The notes beneath the pieces were generated by a model. That model did not search any database. It was not told the DNA's origin and worked only from the letters and a program-made list of their open reading frames with translations. Positions 24,602 through 32,900 of a DNA stretch of 64,000 nucleotides are shown here, one piece after another. Made by a program: the position numbers and the translations under genes. Each line of letters starts with the position of its first letter. The stretch's first letter is position 1. Source of the DNA: Nitrospirota bacterium. GTDB lineage: Bacteria > Nitrospirota > Nitrospiria > SBBL01 > JAADHI01. The stretch spans positions 1-64,000 of the forward strand of contig JAJDBU010000058.1 in assembly GCA_029261195.1 (NCBI GenBank), written 5' to 3'.

Positions 24602-25546
24602 TCAGCCTTCAGACGATTCAACAGAATCAGATTCAAAAAGAGCAGAAACGAAGGTTTTCGCTTCAAATGGAATCAGGTCGCCTAGGTCTTCTCCGAGGCC
24701 GATATGCATGATGGGCACTGTATAGCTTTCGACGATGGGGACGACAATGCCGCCCCGCCCAGTCCCATCTAACTTTGTCAGAATGATGCCGCTCAGTCCA
24801 ATGGCTTTTTGAAAGTGTTCGGCCTGTGAGAGTCCGTTTTGTCCTGTTGTTGCGTCTAAAACGAGAATGGTTTCGTGGGGTGCTTCCGGAATTTGTTTTG
24901 CAATGACCCGTCGGATTTTTTTAAGTTCTTCCATTAAATTATGTTTGGTTTGAAGACGTCCGGCAGTGTCGATGAGGAGATGGTCGATCTTCCGATTTAA
25001 GGCATGGCTTACGGCGTCATAGGCAACTGCTGAGGGATCGGCTCCAGCCTGATGTCGAATGACCTCCGCCCCGGCGCGTTTGCCCCAAATAGATAACTGC
25101 TCCCCCGCGCCGGCCCGAAAGGTATCTGCAGCGGCCAAGAGGACGGTCTTTCCCTCTGAAGTCAATTGTTTGGCTCGCTTACCGATTGTCGTTGTTTTCC
25201 CAACGCCGTTGACCCCGATAAAGAGAGTCACGTGAGGACTAGCAGAAACCTCTTGATGGGAAGGCACTTTCTCTAAAATATCGGTAAGCGATTGTTTTAG
25301 ATGGTCTTTTAGAGTGTTGAGATCACTGACCTCTTTGCGTGTGACCGATTCTTTCAGATCCTTAATCAGGCGCATCGTGACCTTTACGCCGAGGTCAGCC
25401 CCAAGCAGGATTTCTTCTAACTGTTCAAAGACATCCGCATCACCGGTACCCAGGGTCTTTTTTTTCTGGAAGAGGTTCCCAAGGCCTGAGCTTAGGGCAC
25501 GACGTGTTTTAGAAAGACCCGCCCCTGTTTTTTTCCAAAATTCGAT
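24602..25546 (-). CDS. ftsY: Signal recognition particle receptor FtsY, likely ATC start
   Basis: FtsY is the membrane receptor for SRP-ribosome complexes. The GTPase motifs are all present: GVNGVGKTTT (about 111-120), DTFRAGAGEQL, DTAGRLQ, TKLDGTGRGG and the closing GLGEDLGDLIPF. The first ATG in frame (25375) falls inside the N domain and would remove IEFWKKTGAGLSKTRRAL and FEQLEEILLGADLGVKVT, which are typical FtsY N-terminal sequence. Upstream of it the frame holds no ATG, GTG or TTG back to a stop inside ybeY. AGAAGGG at 25559-25553 stands six bases before ATC at 25546-25544, giving about 314 residues, normal for a short FtsY. A rare ATC start, or an ATG misread as ATC, is therefore inferred. 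It is downstream of ybeY and phoH in one operon. Confidence 0.9.
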   Translation of the reverse strand: MEFWKKTGAGLSKTRRALSSGLGNLFQKKKTLGTGDADVFEQLEEILLGADLGVKVTMRLIKDLKESVTRKEVSDLNTLKDHLKQSLTDILEKVPSHQEVSASPHVTLFIGVNGVGKTTTIGKRAKQLTSEGKTVLLAAADTFRAGAGEQLSIWGKRAGAEVIRHQAGADPSAVAYDAVSHALNRKIDHLLIDTAGRLQTKHNLMEELKKIRRVIAKQIPEAPHETILVLDATTGQNGLSQAEHFQKAIGLSGIILTKLDGTGRGGIVVPIVESYTVPIMHIGLGEDLGDLIPFEAKTFVSALFESDSVESSEG

Positions 25547-25557
25547 GACAAGCCCTT

Positions 25558-25995
25558 CTACTGAGTGATCTCTTTGAAGATTAAATTTTCGCGTTCTTGC
25601 ATCCGTTTTTCCTCTTCTGGAGAGCGCATGTGATCATAACCTAGTAGATGCAGGATGCCGTGAATGAGTAGGATCAGCAAGTGTGACGTATAGTCACGCC
25701 CATAGCGACGGGCATCCGAGGCTGTCCTTTCCAATGAGATCATGACGTCGCCTAAAAAGCCTGGGTGGAGGTCTCCCCCGATGCCTTCTCGCATGGGAAA
25801 TGCCAGCACATCGGTTGCCCGATTGATCTGGCGATAGTCTCGATTATAGTGTCTGATCCGTCGATTATTGACAAAAACGAGTCCGATTTCTCCACCGTCA
25901 ACCTGCTCGATCGACAAAACCCGTTGCGTCCAACAGGTAACTTCTTCTTGATCAAGCGGGAATTTCCGTTGTCGGTTTTGAATGGAGATTTCCAT
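25558..25995 (-). CDS. ybeY: Endoribonuclease YbeY
   Basis: This zinc-dependent RNase takes part in 16S rRNA 3' maturation and ribosome quality control. The HGILHLLGYDH motif (His x3 of the H-x3-H-x5-H set, near residues 112-122) is complete. Two ATGs are possible; 25995 is preferred because AGGG lies about eight bases before it, while 26001 is too close. It sits between phoH and ftsY, the common phoH-ybeY arrangement, and the ftsY ribosome-binding site overlaps its last codons. Confidence 0.92.
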   Translation of the reverse strand: MEISIQNRQRKFPLDQEEVTCWTQRVLSIEQVDGGEIGLVFVNNRRIRHYNRDYRQINRATDVLAFPMREGIGGDLHPGFLGDVMISLERTASDARRYGRDYTSHLLILLIHGILHLLGYDHMRSPEEEKRMQERENLIFKEITQ

Positions 25996-26010
25996 GATCA
26001 TTACCCTGTA

Positions 26011-26032
26011 GGGGCGTATTGGAATACGCCTC
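26011..26032. repeat. Short palindromic dispersed repeat between phoH and ybeY
   Basis: GGCGTATT (26013-26020) and AATACGCC (26023-26030) are perfect arms around GG, preceded by CCCTGTAGG. Sequences of this 'gtaggggcgtatt' kind are repeated in many genomes. The element occupies the gap and overlaps the 3' end of phoH. Confidence 0.6.
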
Positions 26033-26997
26033 TAGCCTTTTTTATATCCTTCATAAGCCTTGATAATTTTTTGCACAAGGGGGTGGCGAACCACATCTTT
26101 TTCAGTAAAGTATGAAAATCCGATGCCGGAAACATCTTTCAAGACCTGCTGGATTTCGACCAAGCCTGAGACTTGTCCGGGCGGCAGATCAATCTGAGTG
26201 ACATCCCCGGTGACCACTGCCTTGGACTTCGGGCCTAGGCGGGTTAAAAACATAAGCATCTGCTCCGAAGTCGCATTTTGCGCCTCGTCCAGTATAACAA
26301 AGGCCTCCTTAAGGGTTCGACCTCTCATAAAAGCGAGGGGGGCGATTTCAATATCCCCACGCTCCAGCAGGCGTTCACATTGTTCAGGTGACAGCATGTC
26401 ATAAAGGGCATCATAAAGCGGGCGTAAGTAAGGGTTGAGTTTTTCGCCCAAGTCTCCGGGGAGAAATCCGAGCCGTTCACCCGCCTCGACGGCGGGGCGG
26501 GCCAGGATAATCCGCTTGACCTCTTTTCCTTGGTAGGCCGCAATGGCCATTGCCGTTGCAAGATAGGTTTTTCCTGTTCCGGCCGGCCCAATGCCGATAA
26601 CAATGTCATGGCTGCGAATATCATCTATGTAATGCTTTTGGGCCGAGGATTTTGGCGTGATCGATCCTTTTTTCCCAAGCAATGCAATCGATTCCTGGTA
26701 GGCAAGCTGGAAGTGACTCGGCTCAACCGGCTCTGTTTCTTTAATTTGTGCACAACGGATCGCGTAGCGGACATCCTCTTCGTTCAGTTGTTTGCCGCTA
26801 TCAGATAGCTTGACCAGTTCGGAGATAAGGGCGCAGGCCCGACGGACCGATTCGGAATGACCCTCAATGCGGATCTTCTCGCCTCGGGCTGTAATTGTCA
26901 GTTCCAATGCCGTTTCAATCAGTTTGAGGTGGCAATCATAGCTGCCATAGAGGTGAGCCGTGTCCGTTCCTTGTTTAAGCTGGAGGGTTTCGGAAAT
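26032..26997 (-). CDS. phoH: PhoH-like ATPase, N-terminus upstream of any canonical start
   Basis: This PhoH/YbeZ-family cytoplasmic ATPase probably works with YbeY in RNA metabolism. Walker A GPAGTGKT lies near residues 137-144. EGLARP-like (here LARPAVEAGERLGFLPGDL) and the Walker B region AFVILDEAQNAT follow. A TTG at 26907 would give only 291 residues and would cut off LYGSYDCHLKLIETALELTI, the usual first domain. The frame is open further upstream through ISETLQLKQGTDTAHLYGSY to a stop, again without ATG, GTG or TTG. An ATT at 26997-26995 gives 321 residues, a normal family length. An ATT start, or a base error at the start, is inferred; no strong ribosome site is visible. Confidence 0.85.
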   Translation of the reverse strand: MSETLQLKQGTDTAHLYGSYDCHLKLIETALELTITARGEKIRIEGHSESVRRACALISELVKLSDSGKQLNEEDVRYAIRCAQIKETEPVEPSHFQLAYQESIALLGKKGSITPKSSAQKHYIDDIRSHDIVIGIGPAGTGKTYLATAMAIAAYQGKEVKRIILARPAVEAGERLGFLPGDLGEKLNPYLRPLYDALYDMLSPEQCERLLERGDIEIAPLAFMRGRTLKEAFVILDEAQNATSEQMLMFLTRLGPKSKAVVTGDVTQIDLPPGQVSGLVEIQQVLKDVSGIGFSYFTEKDVVRHPLVQKIIKAYEGYKKG

Positions 26998-27005
26998 CGA
27001 ATTTT

Positions 27006-28052
27006 CTAAGGCTGCGATATCTCAACCTCATCAGCGAGGGGGGCGATCCCGCCTCTTGTTGTATGAAGTAACGTGCTTTTTGTTCCCGTGGCCCATCCGT
27101 TTTTCTCGTCAATGAAATGGACAGAAGTTAAAAACTGAATCGTGCCGGTGACCTGCTGTGTCCATGTTCTCCCCCCGTCAGAGGTGTAGAGTACTGCTCC
27201 CGAAGCACCGACAACCCAACCTGTCTGCTCATTGACAAAGTGGACATCCGTAAAAAATGCCTCACTGCCACTCTCTTGCTTAAGCCATGTTTGACCACCG
27301 TCGATCGTTTTTAATATGGTGCCGCCACCGCCGACGACCCAGCCGATTTTCGGACTAACAAAAGACAGGGCAAACAGATCAACTTTAACTCCGGTTAATT
27401 TACTTGCCCAATTTTTCCCACCGTTTTCTGTCGTCAGGATAAGTCCTTTTTCAGATAAAACCCAGCCATGATTTCTATCGGTAAAGTGAACGGCATTGAG
27501 TCCGGGTTTGAATTCCCCCTTGACTCTGGCCCACTTTTCACCGCCGTTCTCCGTCCAGAGCAAAACCCCCTTTTGGCCGGTTACCCAGCCGTGATCCGCA
27601 TCAATAAAATGGACGTGAGTCAAATCTATTTTTCGCTCTTTGCTGGCCTGCATTGTCCATTTCTGCCCTCCATCGGTGGTATGAAGAATGACACCCTTGT
27701 CTCCAACGGCCCAGCCTAAGTGTTTGTCGACAAAAAAAAGGGAGACGATGAGGGCTTTTGTTTCAGTCTCTTGCAATTTCCAGTTTTGACCGCCGTCATT
27801 GGTATGAAAAATGACGCCCTTGTTCCCCGTGATCCAGCCATTTTGCGCATCCAGGAAAAAAGCGCCGCCAAGGGAAACGTCAACCTCCATTTCCCGAACT
27901 TCCCACCCGGTCGGGGCTCGCAATTTTGGCAGCGGAGGCGGCTTTGCGGGACAGCCCATCAGAAAGAGCACAAAAGTGGCTGTGAGCGTTGCGATGCTTC
28001 GTCTGAAAAAACGATGCCGGGATAGGGCCTGTGCTAACAAAGCTGTTTTCAT
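27006..28052 (-). CDS. Ycf48-like propeller lipoprotein
   Basis: This protein of about 348 residues has a lipoprotein signal (ATFVLFLMGC, Cys 34) and about seven repeats of a 'GW..G..G.IL.T.DGG..W' unit. Examples are HGWVTGQKGVLLWTENGGEK and TGWVVGASGAVLYTSDGGRT. This is the photosystem-assembly-factor Ycf48/BNR-type propeller, widespread in non-photosynthetic bacteria where its role is unclear. The start ATG 28052 overlaps the upstream gene stop by four bases (ATGA), so the two propeller lipoproteins are translationally coupled. The location is the periplasmic face of a membrane. Confidence 0.83.
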   Translation of the reverse strand: MKTALLAQALSRHRFFRRSIATLTATFVLFLMGCPAKPPPLPKLRAPTGWEVREMEVDVSLGGAFFLDAQNGWITGNKGVIFHTNDGGQNWKLQETETKALIVSLFFVDKHLGWAVGDKGVILHTTDGGQKWTMQASKERKIDLTHVHFIDADHGWVTGQKGVLLWTENGGEKWARVKGEFKPGLNAVHFTDRNHGWVLSEKGLILTTENGGKNWASKLTGVKVDLFALSFVSPKIGWVVGGGGTILKTIDGGQTWLKQESGSEAFFTDVHFVNEQTGWVVGASGAVLYTSDGGRTWTQQVTGTIQFLTSVHFIDEKNGWATGTKSTLLHTTRGGIAPLADEVEISQP

Positions 28053-29029
28053 TTTAGTTTCAATTGCTTCCAATGTTTTCCCTCGTCCTTGCTAAGGTAA
28101 AGCCCCTGCATCGTGCCGACGAAGAGGGTGTGCTGCTTGCCGGGATGAATCTGAAGGGTTGCGACCGAGGTAGGCGATTCGGGAAGATGTCGCCACGAGC
28201 TTCCACCATTGTCTGATCGATAAACCCCCTTATTGCCAGCCGCATAGAGTCTGTCTGTCTTAAGTGAATCAATGGCGATTTCTGAAATGAAGCCACCGTC
28301 AAGGCCGATATTTTGCGCTTTCCAGTTTAGTCCGGCATTGATTGATTTATAAATCCCTTTGTTGGTCGCGGCATAAATTGTATCGGTATTGTTTACATCA
28401 TAACGGATGTTATTCACGGCCCATTCTTTGGTTTCCGGGTGAATGAGGCGCCACTGTTTTCCCCCGTTGGTTGTGGCATAGATCCCCTCTCTTGTTCCGG
28501 CTAAAATCTTTGTGCTGTTTTTCGGGTGGAAGGTCAGTGAAATGGCAAAACGACTGACAATGCCTCTGCTGATTTGTTTCCACTCGCTGCCGCTATTATT
28601 TGAAACATAAACCCCGTGATTGCTTGCGATGTAGATCCGATTGGCCACCTCGGGATCGACGATCACATCATTCACCGCCTGCGTGCCGACATTGTCGGTG
28701 AGACCCCGGCTGACAGGATGCCATTCCTCGCCGCTGTTGATGCTGCGGTAGACATTGTCACCGAAGGAACCGGCGAAAATAATGGATGAAAGGGAGGGGT
28801 TCACTGCGAGGCTTGCGATATTATAAGTGGTCAGTCCCTTGCTCATTCTCACAAAAGAAGCGCCGCCATCGGTGCTTCTGTAAAACCCGCCCCCGGTTGT
28901 TCCGGCAAAGACGATTTCAGGATTGCGGGGATGAAAGGCAATCGAAAGGACATTGTCTCCCCGCGTACACCCGAAAAGGGTAATCTGCATTAAAACAAAG
29001 TATGCTAAGCCTGCAAAAAAGGCCTTCAT
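28049..29029 (-). CDS. BNR/sortilin-type propeller lipoprotein
   Basis: This 326-residue protein has a lipoprotein signal (LMQITLFGC, Cys 21) and BNR-like propeller repeats: IVFAGTTGGGFYRSTDGGAS, IYIASNHGVYVSNNSGSEWK, ILAGTREGIYATTNGGKQWR and others. It differs from the next gene in its repeat pattern (Asp-box 'S.DGG..W' with 'I.AGT..G.Y'). Paired with the Ycf48-like lipoprotein it may form a periplasmic scaffold; the ligand is unknown. Confidence 0.83.
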   Translation of the reverse strand: MKAFFAGLAYFVLMQITLFGCTRGDNVLSIAFHPRNPEIVFAGTTGGGFYRSTDGGASFVRMSKGLTTYNIASLAVNPSLSSIIFAGSFGDNVYRSINSGEEWHPVSRGLTDNVGTQAVNDVIVDPEVANRIYIASNHGVYVSNNSGSEWKQISRGIVSRFAISLTFHPKNSTKILAGTREGIYATTNGGKQWRLIHPETKEWAVNNIRYDVNNTDTIYAATNKGIYKSINAGLNWKAQNIGLDGGFISEIAIDSLKTDRLYAAGNKGVYRSDNGGSSWRHLPESPTSVATLQIHPGKQHTLFVGTMQGLYLSKDEGKHWKQLKLK

Positions 29030-29211
29030 TTCACCCCTGAAAATACAGGCGGCATGGTAGCAAATCTTCTTTATTCAAATCAATTGGAGGTCTATAACCC
29101 AAGATCAGCGATAAGAATTGGTTGTAGGACAAATATTCACTAAAGGCGATAGATTTGGATTCGGCTGTAAGCAGCAGGGTATTGAAGCCACGCTTCTCAA
29201 ATAATCAGTCA

Positions 29212-29490
29212 TCAGGTGGCAGGAACCTGGAAAGCGCGAATCTGTTCCCGGAGACCATCCACCAGAGTTTCCTGTGCCTCTTCTTTCTCGATTTCTTCTT
29301 CGAGCATTTCGCGGAGATGGCGATTGAGTCCAAGCACTTCAATCAGTTTAACCAGAAAAAGTGCCGCTTCTTCTTCCCGGATTTCTTTGAGGGACTGAAG
29401 CAGCTCAGAACTCAGTGCGACCGTATATTCGCCAATTTTCATTGAGGCAGGGTAGACCGGGCTGTGTTGCTTTTGCATAACAATACTCAT
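29212..29490 (-). CDS. Small helical protein of unknown function
   Basis: This 92-residue protein is mostly helical and strongly acidic in its second half (LREMLEEEIEKEEAQETL). It carries no recognised motif or signal peptide. GGGAGAA seven bases before ATG 29490 supports it as a real gene. It follows gcvPA by 28 bases in the same direction. No function is offered. Confidence 0.6.
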   Translation of the reverse strand: MSIVMQKQHSPVYPASMKIGEYTVALSSELLQSLKEIREEEAALFLVKLIEVLGLNRHLREMLEEEIEKEEAQETLVDGLREQIRAFQVPAT

Positions 29491-29518
29491 TTAAGATTTC
29501 TCCCTTCGCTACCATTCC

Positions 29519-30856
29519 CTAAAGATCTGACAATTGAGTGACAAGGCGGTCAATGTCTTCATTCCGATGTTTTTCCGTCACGCAAATCAGCAGGTGGTTT
29601 TCCATTTTTGAATAATACTTTCCGAGATCAATGCCTCCAAAAATATTGGCCTCTAAGAGTTTTTCTAAAACTTGATTAATGGGTTTTTCACATTTGATGA
29701 CAAACTCTTTGAAGAAGGGACCATTGAAAGCCTTGCTATATCCTGGAAGGGCGGCGATTTTTTTCTGCGTCTCATGCGACTGTGCCAGACAAAGTGTTGC
29801 GACCTCCCTTAAACCCTGTTTGCCCAATGTGGCAAGGTAAACCGACGCGGCCAGGGCATTCAAGGCCTGGTTGGTACAGATATTCGATGTCGCCCGTTCC
29901 CGCTTGATGTGCTGCTCACGGGTTTGCAGGGTGAGACAATAGCCGGATTGCCCTCTTGAATCTGTCGTCGCCCCGACGATGCGGCCCGGAATTTGGCGGA
30001 TCATTTTTTTTCGAGTTGCGAAAAATCCGAGATTCGGTCCACCGAAACTCATGGCGTTCCCCATCGCCTGTCCCTCTCCGACAGCAATGTCGGCCCCGTA
30101 TTCTCCCGGTGTTTTCAAGATGCCGAGTGAGATCGGGTCCGCTGACACAACAAAAAGGCTTCCTTTTGAGTGAATCAAGTCAGCCAAACCTTCGAGCGCT
30201 TCGAGTCCTCCAAAAAAATTCGGCTGTTGAATCAATACCGCTGCGACCTGATCATCAAGCAATTTTTCGAGGTTTGCCATCGAAAACTGACCATCATTGA
30301 TCTCAATTTCCCGGATACAGCTTCCCGGGAGGCCGGAAAGATAAGTTGAAACCACCTGACGGTGGTGGGGATGTACTGACCTTGCGATTAAAATTGTTTG
30401 TCGTTTTGTCAGACGCATTGCCATTAAGGCCGCTTCAGCCAGAGCTGATGCGCCATCATAAAGCGATGCGCCCGAAACTTCCATGCCAGTCAAACGGCAG
30501 ACCATGGTTTGATATTCATAAATCGTCTGAAGTAGTCCCTGGCTCAACTCTGCCTGATAGGGGGTATAGGCGGTATAAAATTCGGAACGGCTGATGACGT
30601 GGTCAACCGTGCTGGGTATAAAATGGTCGTAACTGCCGCCGCCAAGAAAAGAAAGCATATCGTCCATGTTCCGATTCTTCCGGCTCAAATCAAGCATCTC
30701 TCGTCTCAGTTCCATCTGAGACAGGGCAGGCGGCAGACTGAGTGGCCGTTTCAGGCGAAAGGCTTCCGGAATCTCTAAGAGGGCCTCAAACGACGAAACG
30801 CCGATGGTCTCAAGCATTTCGTTTTGTTCGGCAGCGGTATTAGGGATGTATTCCAT
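29519..30856 (-). CDS. gcvPA: Glycine dehydrogenase (decarboxylating) subunit 1
   Basis: This 445-residue half of the split P-protein of the glycine cleavage system starts MEYIPNTAAEQNEMLETIGV and contains LSFLGGGSYDHFIPS and the typical GPNLGFFATRK segment. In organisms with a split P-protein the lysine that binds pyridoxal phosphate lies in subunit 2 (gcvPB), which is not in this window. A partial gcvT lies 33 kb away at the window end, so the glycine cleavage genes are scattered here. The small gene just downstream may share its transcript. Confidence 0.93.
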   Translation of the reverse strand: MEYIPNTAAEQNEMLETIGVSSFEALLEIPEAFRLKRPLSLPPALSQMELRREMLDLSRKNRNMDDMLSFLGGGSYDHFIPSTVDHVISRSEFYTAYTPYQAELSQGLLQTIYEYQTMVCRLTGMEVSGASLYDGASALAEAALMAMRLTKRQTILIARSVHPHHRQVVSTYLSGLPGSCIREIEINDGQFSMANLEKLLDDQVAAVLIQQPNFFGGLEALEGLADLIHSKGSLFVVSADPISLGILKTPGEYGADIAVGEGQAMGNAMSFGGPNLGFFATRKKMIRQIPGRIVGATTDSRGQSGYCLTLQTREQHIKRERATSNICTNQALNALAASVYLATLGKQGLREVATLCLAQSHETQKKIAALPGYSKAFNGPFFKEFVIKCEKPINQVLEKLLEANIFGGIDLGKYYSKMENHLLICVTEKHRNEDIDRLVTQLSDL

Positions 30857-31010
30857 TTATTTTCTCCAGTCGTCGTCAAGGAAAAGCGAAATACTATAAC
30901 CGAGAATCCTTCCGTATTGAAACCCTAAATTCATGATATTTTAAGAACAATCACTTTGTGATCAAGTTGTTCAATGTCTACCCGCTTCCTAAAAAACGGA
31001 GGCAAAGTCA

Positions 31011-31040
31011 TTGCCAAACAAGGGTTCGTCTTATTATACT
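31011..31040 (+). promoter_or_regulatory. Possible sigma-70 promoter for def
   Basis: TTGCCA (31011-31016), 18 bases, TATACT (31035-31040), 33 bases before the ATG. The boxes are reasonable and the position is right; the spacing is one base long. Confidence 0.45.
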
Positions 31041-31072
31041 GAGAAACAGTTGATTCAGGGGGTGAATGAGCA

Positions 31073-31618
31073 ATGGCCTTATTGGAAGTTGAAAAGCTCG
31101 GCAGTCCGATCTTAAGAAAAATTGCTGAGCCCGTTACGCTGGAAGAGGTGATTGATCCGCTTTTTCAAAGCTTTATTGATGATATGGTTGAAACGATGGA
31201 AAAATTTGACGGGGTCGGCCTTGCCTCACCCCAGGTTTCAAAATCCAAACAAGTCATCGTTGCACGCTCCAATACCAATGCACGTTATGCCAATACACCC
31301 GATTTCCCTCTGCTTGTCCTGCTTAATCCGAATATCACACCCTTATCCGATGTCATGATTGATTCCTGGGAAGGCTGCTTGAGTGTTCAAGATCTTCGAG
31401 GCAAGGTCTCTCGACATGCAAAAATTTCTGTTGAAGGCTTCGATAGAAGAATGAATCCGGTTTTTTTTGAGGCCGAAGGTTTTCTTGCGATTGTCATACA
31501 ACATGAAATTGACCACCTCAATGGAAAGGTGTTTCTTGATCGCATGTCCGATCTTTCTACGCTCAGCCATCTGGCGGAATTTAGCCGCTATTGGATGCCA
31601 CAATCGGCAAAGGCATAG
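31073..31618 (+). CDS. def: Peptide deformylase
   Basis: This enzyme of 181 residues removes the formyl group from new proteins. All three signature motifs are present: GVGLASPQV (about 47-55), EGCLS with metal ligand C102, and HEIDH with H144, E145 and H148. It is likely the first gene of a run that continues with the ferredoxin-like and SdhB-like genes (12 and 46 base gaps). Methionyl-tRNA formyltransferase, its common partner, is not adjacent. Confidence 0.95.
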   Translation: MALLEVEKLGSPILRKIAEPVTLEEVIDPLFQSFIDDMVETMEKFDGVGLASPQVSKSKQVIVARSNTNARYANTPDFPLLVLLNPNITPLSDVMIDSWEGCLSVQDLRGKVSRHAKISVEGFDRRMNPVFFEAEGFLAIVIQHEIDHLNGKVFLDRMSDLSTLSHLAEFSRYWMPQSAKA

Positions 31619-31630
31619 AGGTGATATAAG

Positions 31631-31912
31631 ATGAAACTGGAAGACAAACTTTTTCTCGATCAATATAAAGTTGACTCGGAATCTCATCTCAAAATCAAAG
31701 ACTCCAAAGTCTGTCTTGATTGTACAGATAAACAATGTACCTGGGTTTGCCCCGCAGGGGTCTATAAGTGGGACAATGAGGCTAAACAGATCATCCTCGG
31801 CTGGGAAAACTGCATGGAAATGGGTGCCTGTGTCGTCGCCTGTAATCAATTTGACAATATTGACATGAAATACCCCAAAGGGGGCTACGGTATTTCTTAT
31901 AAGTTTGGATAA
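31631..31912 (+). CDS. FixX-like ferredoxin with a Cys-to-Met change
   Basis: This 93-residue protein resembles the FixX/ETF-QO ferredoxin. It has CLDCTDKQCTWVCPAGVYKW near residues 28-47 and ends YPKGGYGISYKFG, the typical FixX tail. In the second motif the family pattern C-x-E-C-G-x-C is here CMEMGAC, so residue 64 is Met where a cluster Cys is usual. This could lower the number of iron ligands (a 3Fe-4S cluster) or use another Cys. FixA, FixB and FixC are absent nearby. Instead SdhB-like and HdrB-like genes follow, suggesting electron transfer to or from that complex; this is inference. Confidence 0.8.
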   Translation: MKLEDKLFLDQYKVDSESHLKIKDSKVCLDCTDKQCTWVCPAGVYKWDNEAKQIILGWENCMEMGACVVACNQFDNIDMKYPKGGYGISYKFG

Positions 31913-31958
31913 ATTATCGACTCGCTCTTAACGTACTTCCTTCTCCAAGCCGACAACT

Positions 31959-32900
31959 ATGCGCGTTAAGATCACAATACAAAGGTTTAATCCGGACAAG
32001 GACGTCAAATCGCATCCGGAAGACTATTTTATTGAAGCTGGACGTGAAACCACTGTCCTGCTCGCTCTCCTGAAGATTAAATCAGAGATAGATGGAACAC
32101 TGACCTTTCGCTCCTCTTGCCGGGCGGCGATTTGCGGTTCCTGTCTGATTCAGATCAACGGCATTCAAAAGCTCGCCTGCCAGACCTCCGTGTTTGAAGA
32201 ACTCGACCACCACGGAAAACTCGTCATCGGCCCAATGGCCAACATGCCCGTCATCAAGGACATGGTTATCAAGATGGACCCCTTCTGGGATAAAATTAAA
32301 AAAGTCAGGCCCTATGTCGTCTCTCAAAAGGGTAGTGAAGCGGTGCCAAGCGAAGGACTTAAGACAATTCAAAAAGATCTACACAATGCCGATGCCTGTA
32401 TTATGTGCGGCGCCTGTCTTTCGGCCTGTAACAGTTTTGAAGCCTCTCCACAATTTCTGGGTCCGGCTGCTTTAGCAAAGGCCTACCGTTTTCAGGTGGA
32501 TCCTAGAGATGAAAGCCGTGCACAACGCCTGGACGATCTGCAGGGAGACGATGGTATTTGGGACTGCGTGCGTTGCGTTTATTGTGTTCAGGTTTGCCCC
32601 AAGGATGTTGCGCCGATGGAACAAATCATCCGACTTCGCAGGAAATCAATCGAGTCAGGATTAGGGAATTCGATTGGAGCACGACATATTACCCAGTTCG
32701 TCTCGATTGTCGGTGAGAACGGGCACTTAAATGAATCCCGTCTTCCCCTGATGATGTTATTGGGAAACATCAGCAAACTGATTCAGATGATCCCGCTTTC
32801 TGTCAAAATGTTTTTCCGGGGTAAGGCGCCTATGCCTTTCGGTGACCCGCAACCCGGACACAAAGACGTCCGTTCCATATTTAAAGGAAAAAATAAATGA
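31959..32900 (+). CDS. Succinate dehydrogenase/fumarate reductase iron-sulfur subunit
   Basis: This 313-residue SdhB/FrdB-family protein has a [2Fe-2S] site ([19 protein letters not shown] with a following Cys) and two further cluster motifs ([24 protein letters not shown]). It should carry electrons between a flavoprotein and the quinone side. The next gene overlaps it by four bases and encodes an HdrB-like CCG protein, which fits the type-E SQR or methylmenaquinol:fumarate reductase arrangement (SdhA-B-E). No flavoprotein gene lies in the window, so the catalytic subunit must be elsewhere. No clear ribosome site was seen before ATG 31959. Confidence 0.88.
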   Translation: MRVKITIQRFNPDKDVKSHPEDYFIEAGRETTVLLALLKIKSEIDGTLTFRSSCRAAICGSCLIQINGIQKLACQTSVFEELDHHGKLVIGPMANMPVIKDMVIKMDPFWDKIKKVRPYVVSQKGSEAVPSEGLKTIQKDLHNADACIMCGACLSACNSFEASPQFLGPAALAKAYRFQVDPRDESRAQRLDDLQGDDGIWDCVRCVYCVQVCPKDVAPMEQIIRLRRKSIESGLGNSIGARHITQFVSIVGENGHLNESRLPLMMLLGNISKLIQMIPLSVKMFFRGKAPMPFGDPQPGHKDVRSIFKGKNK

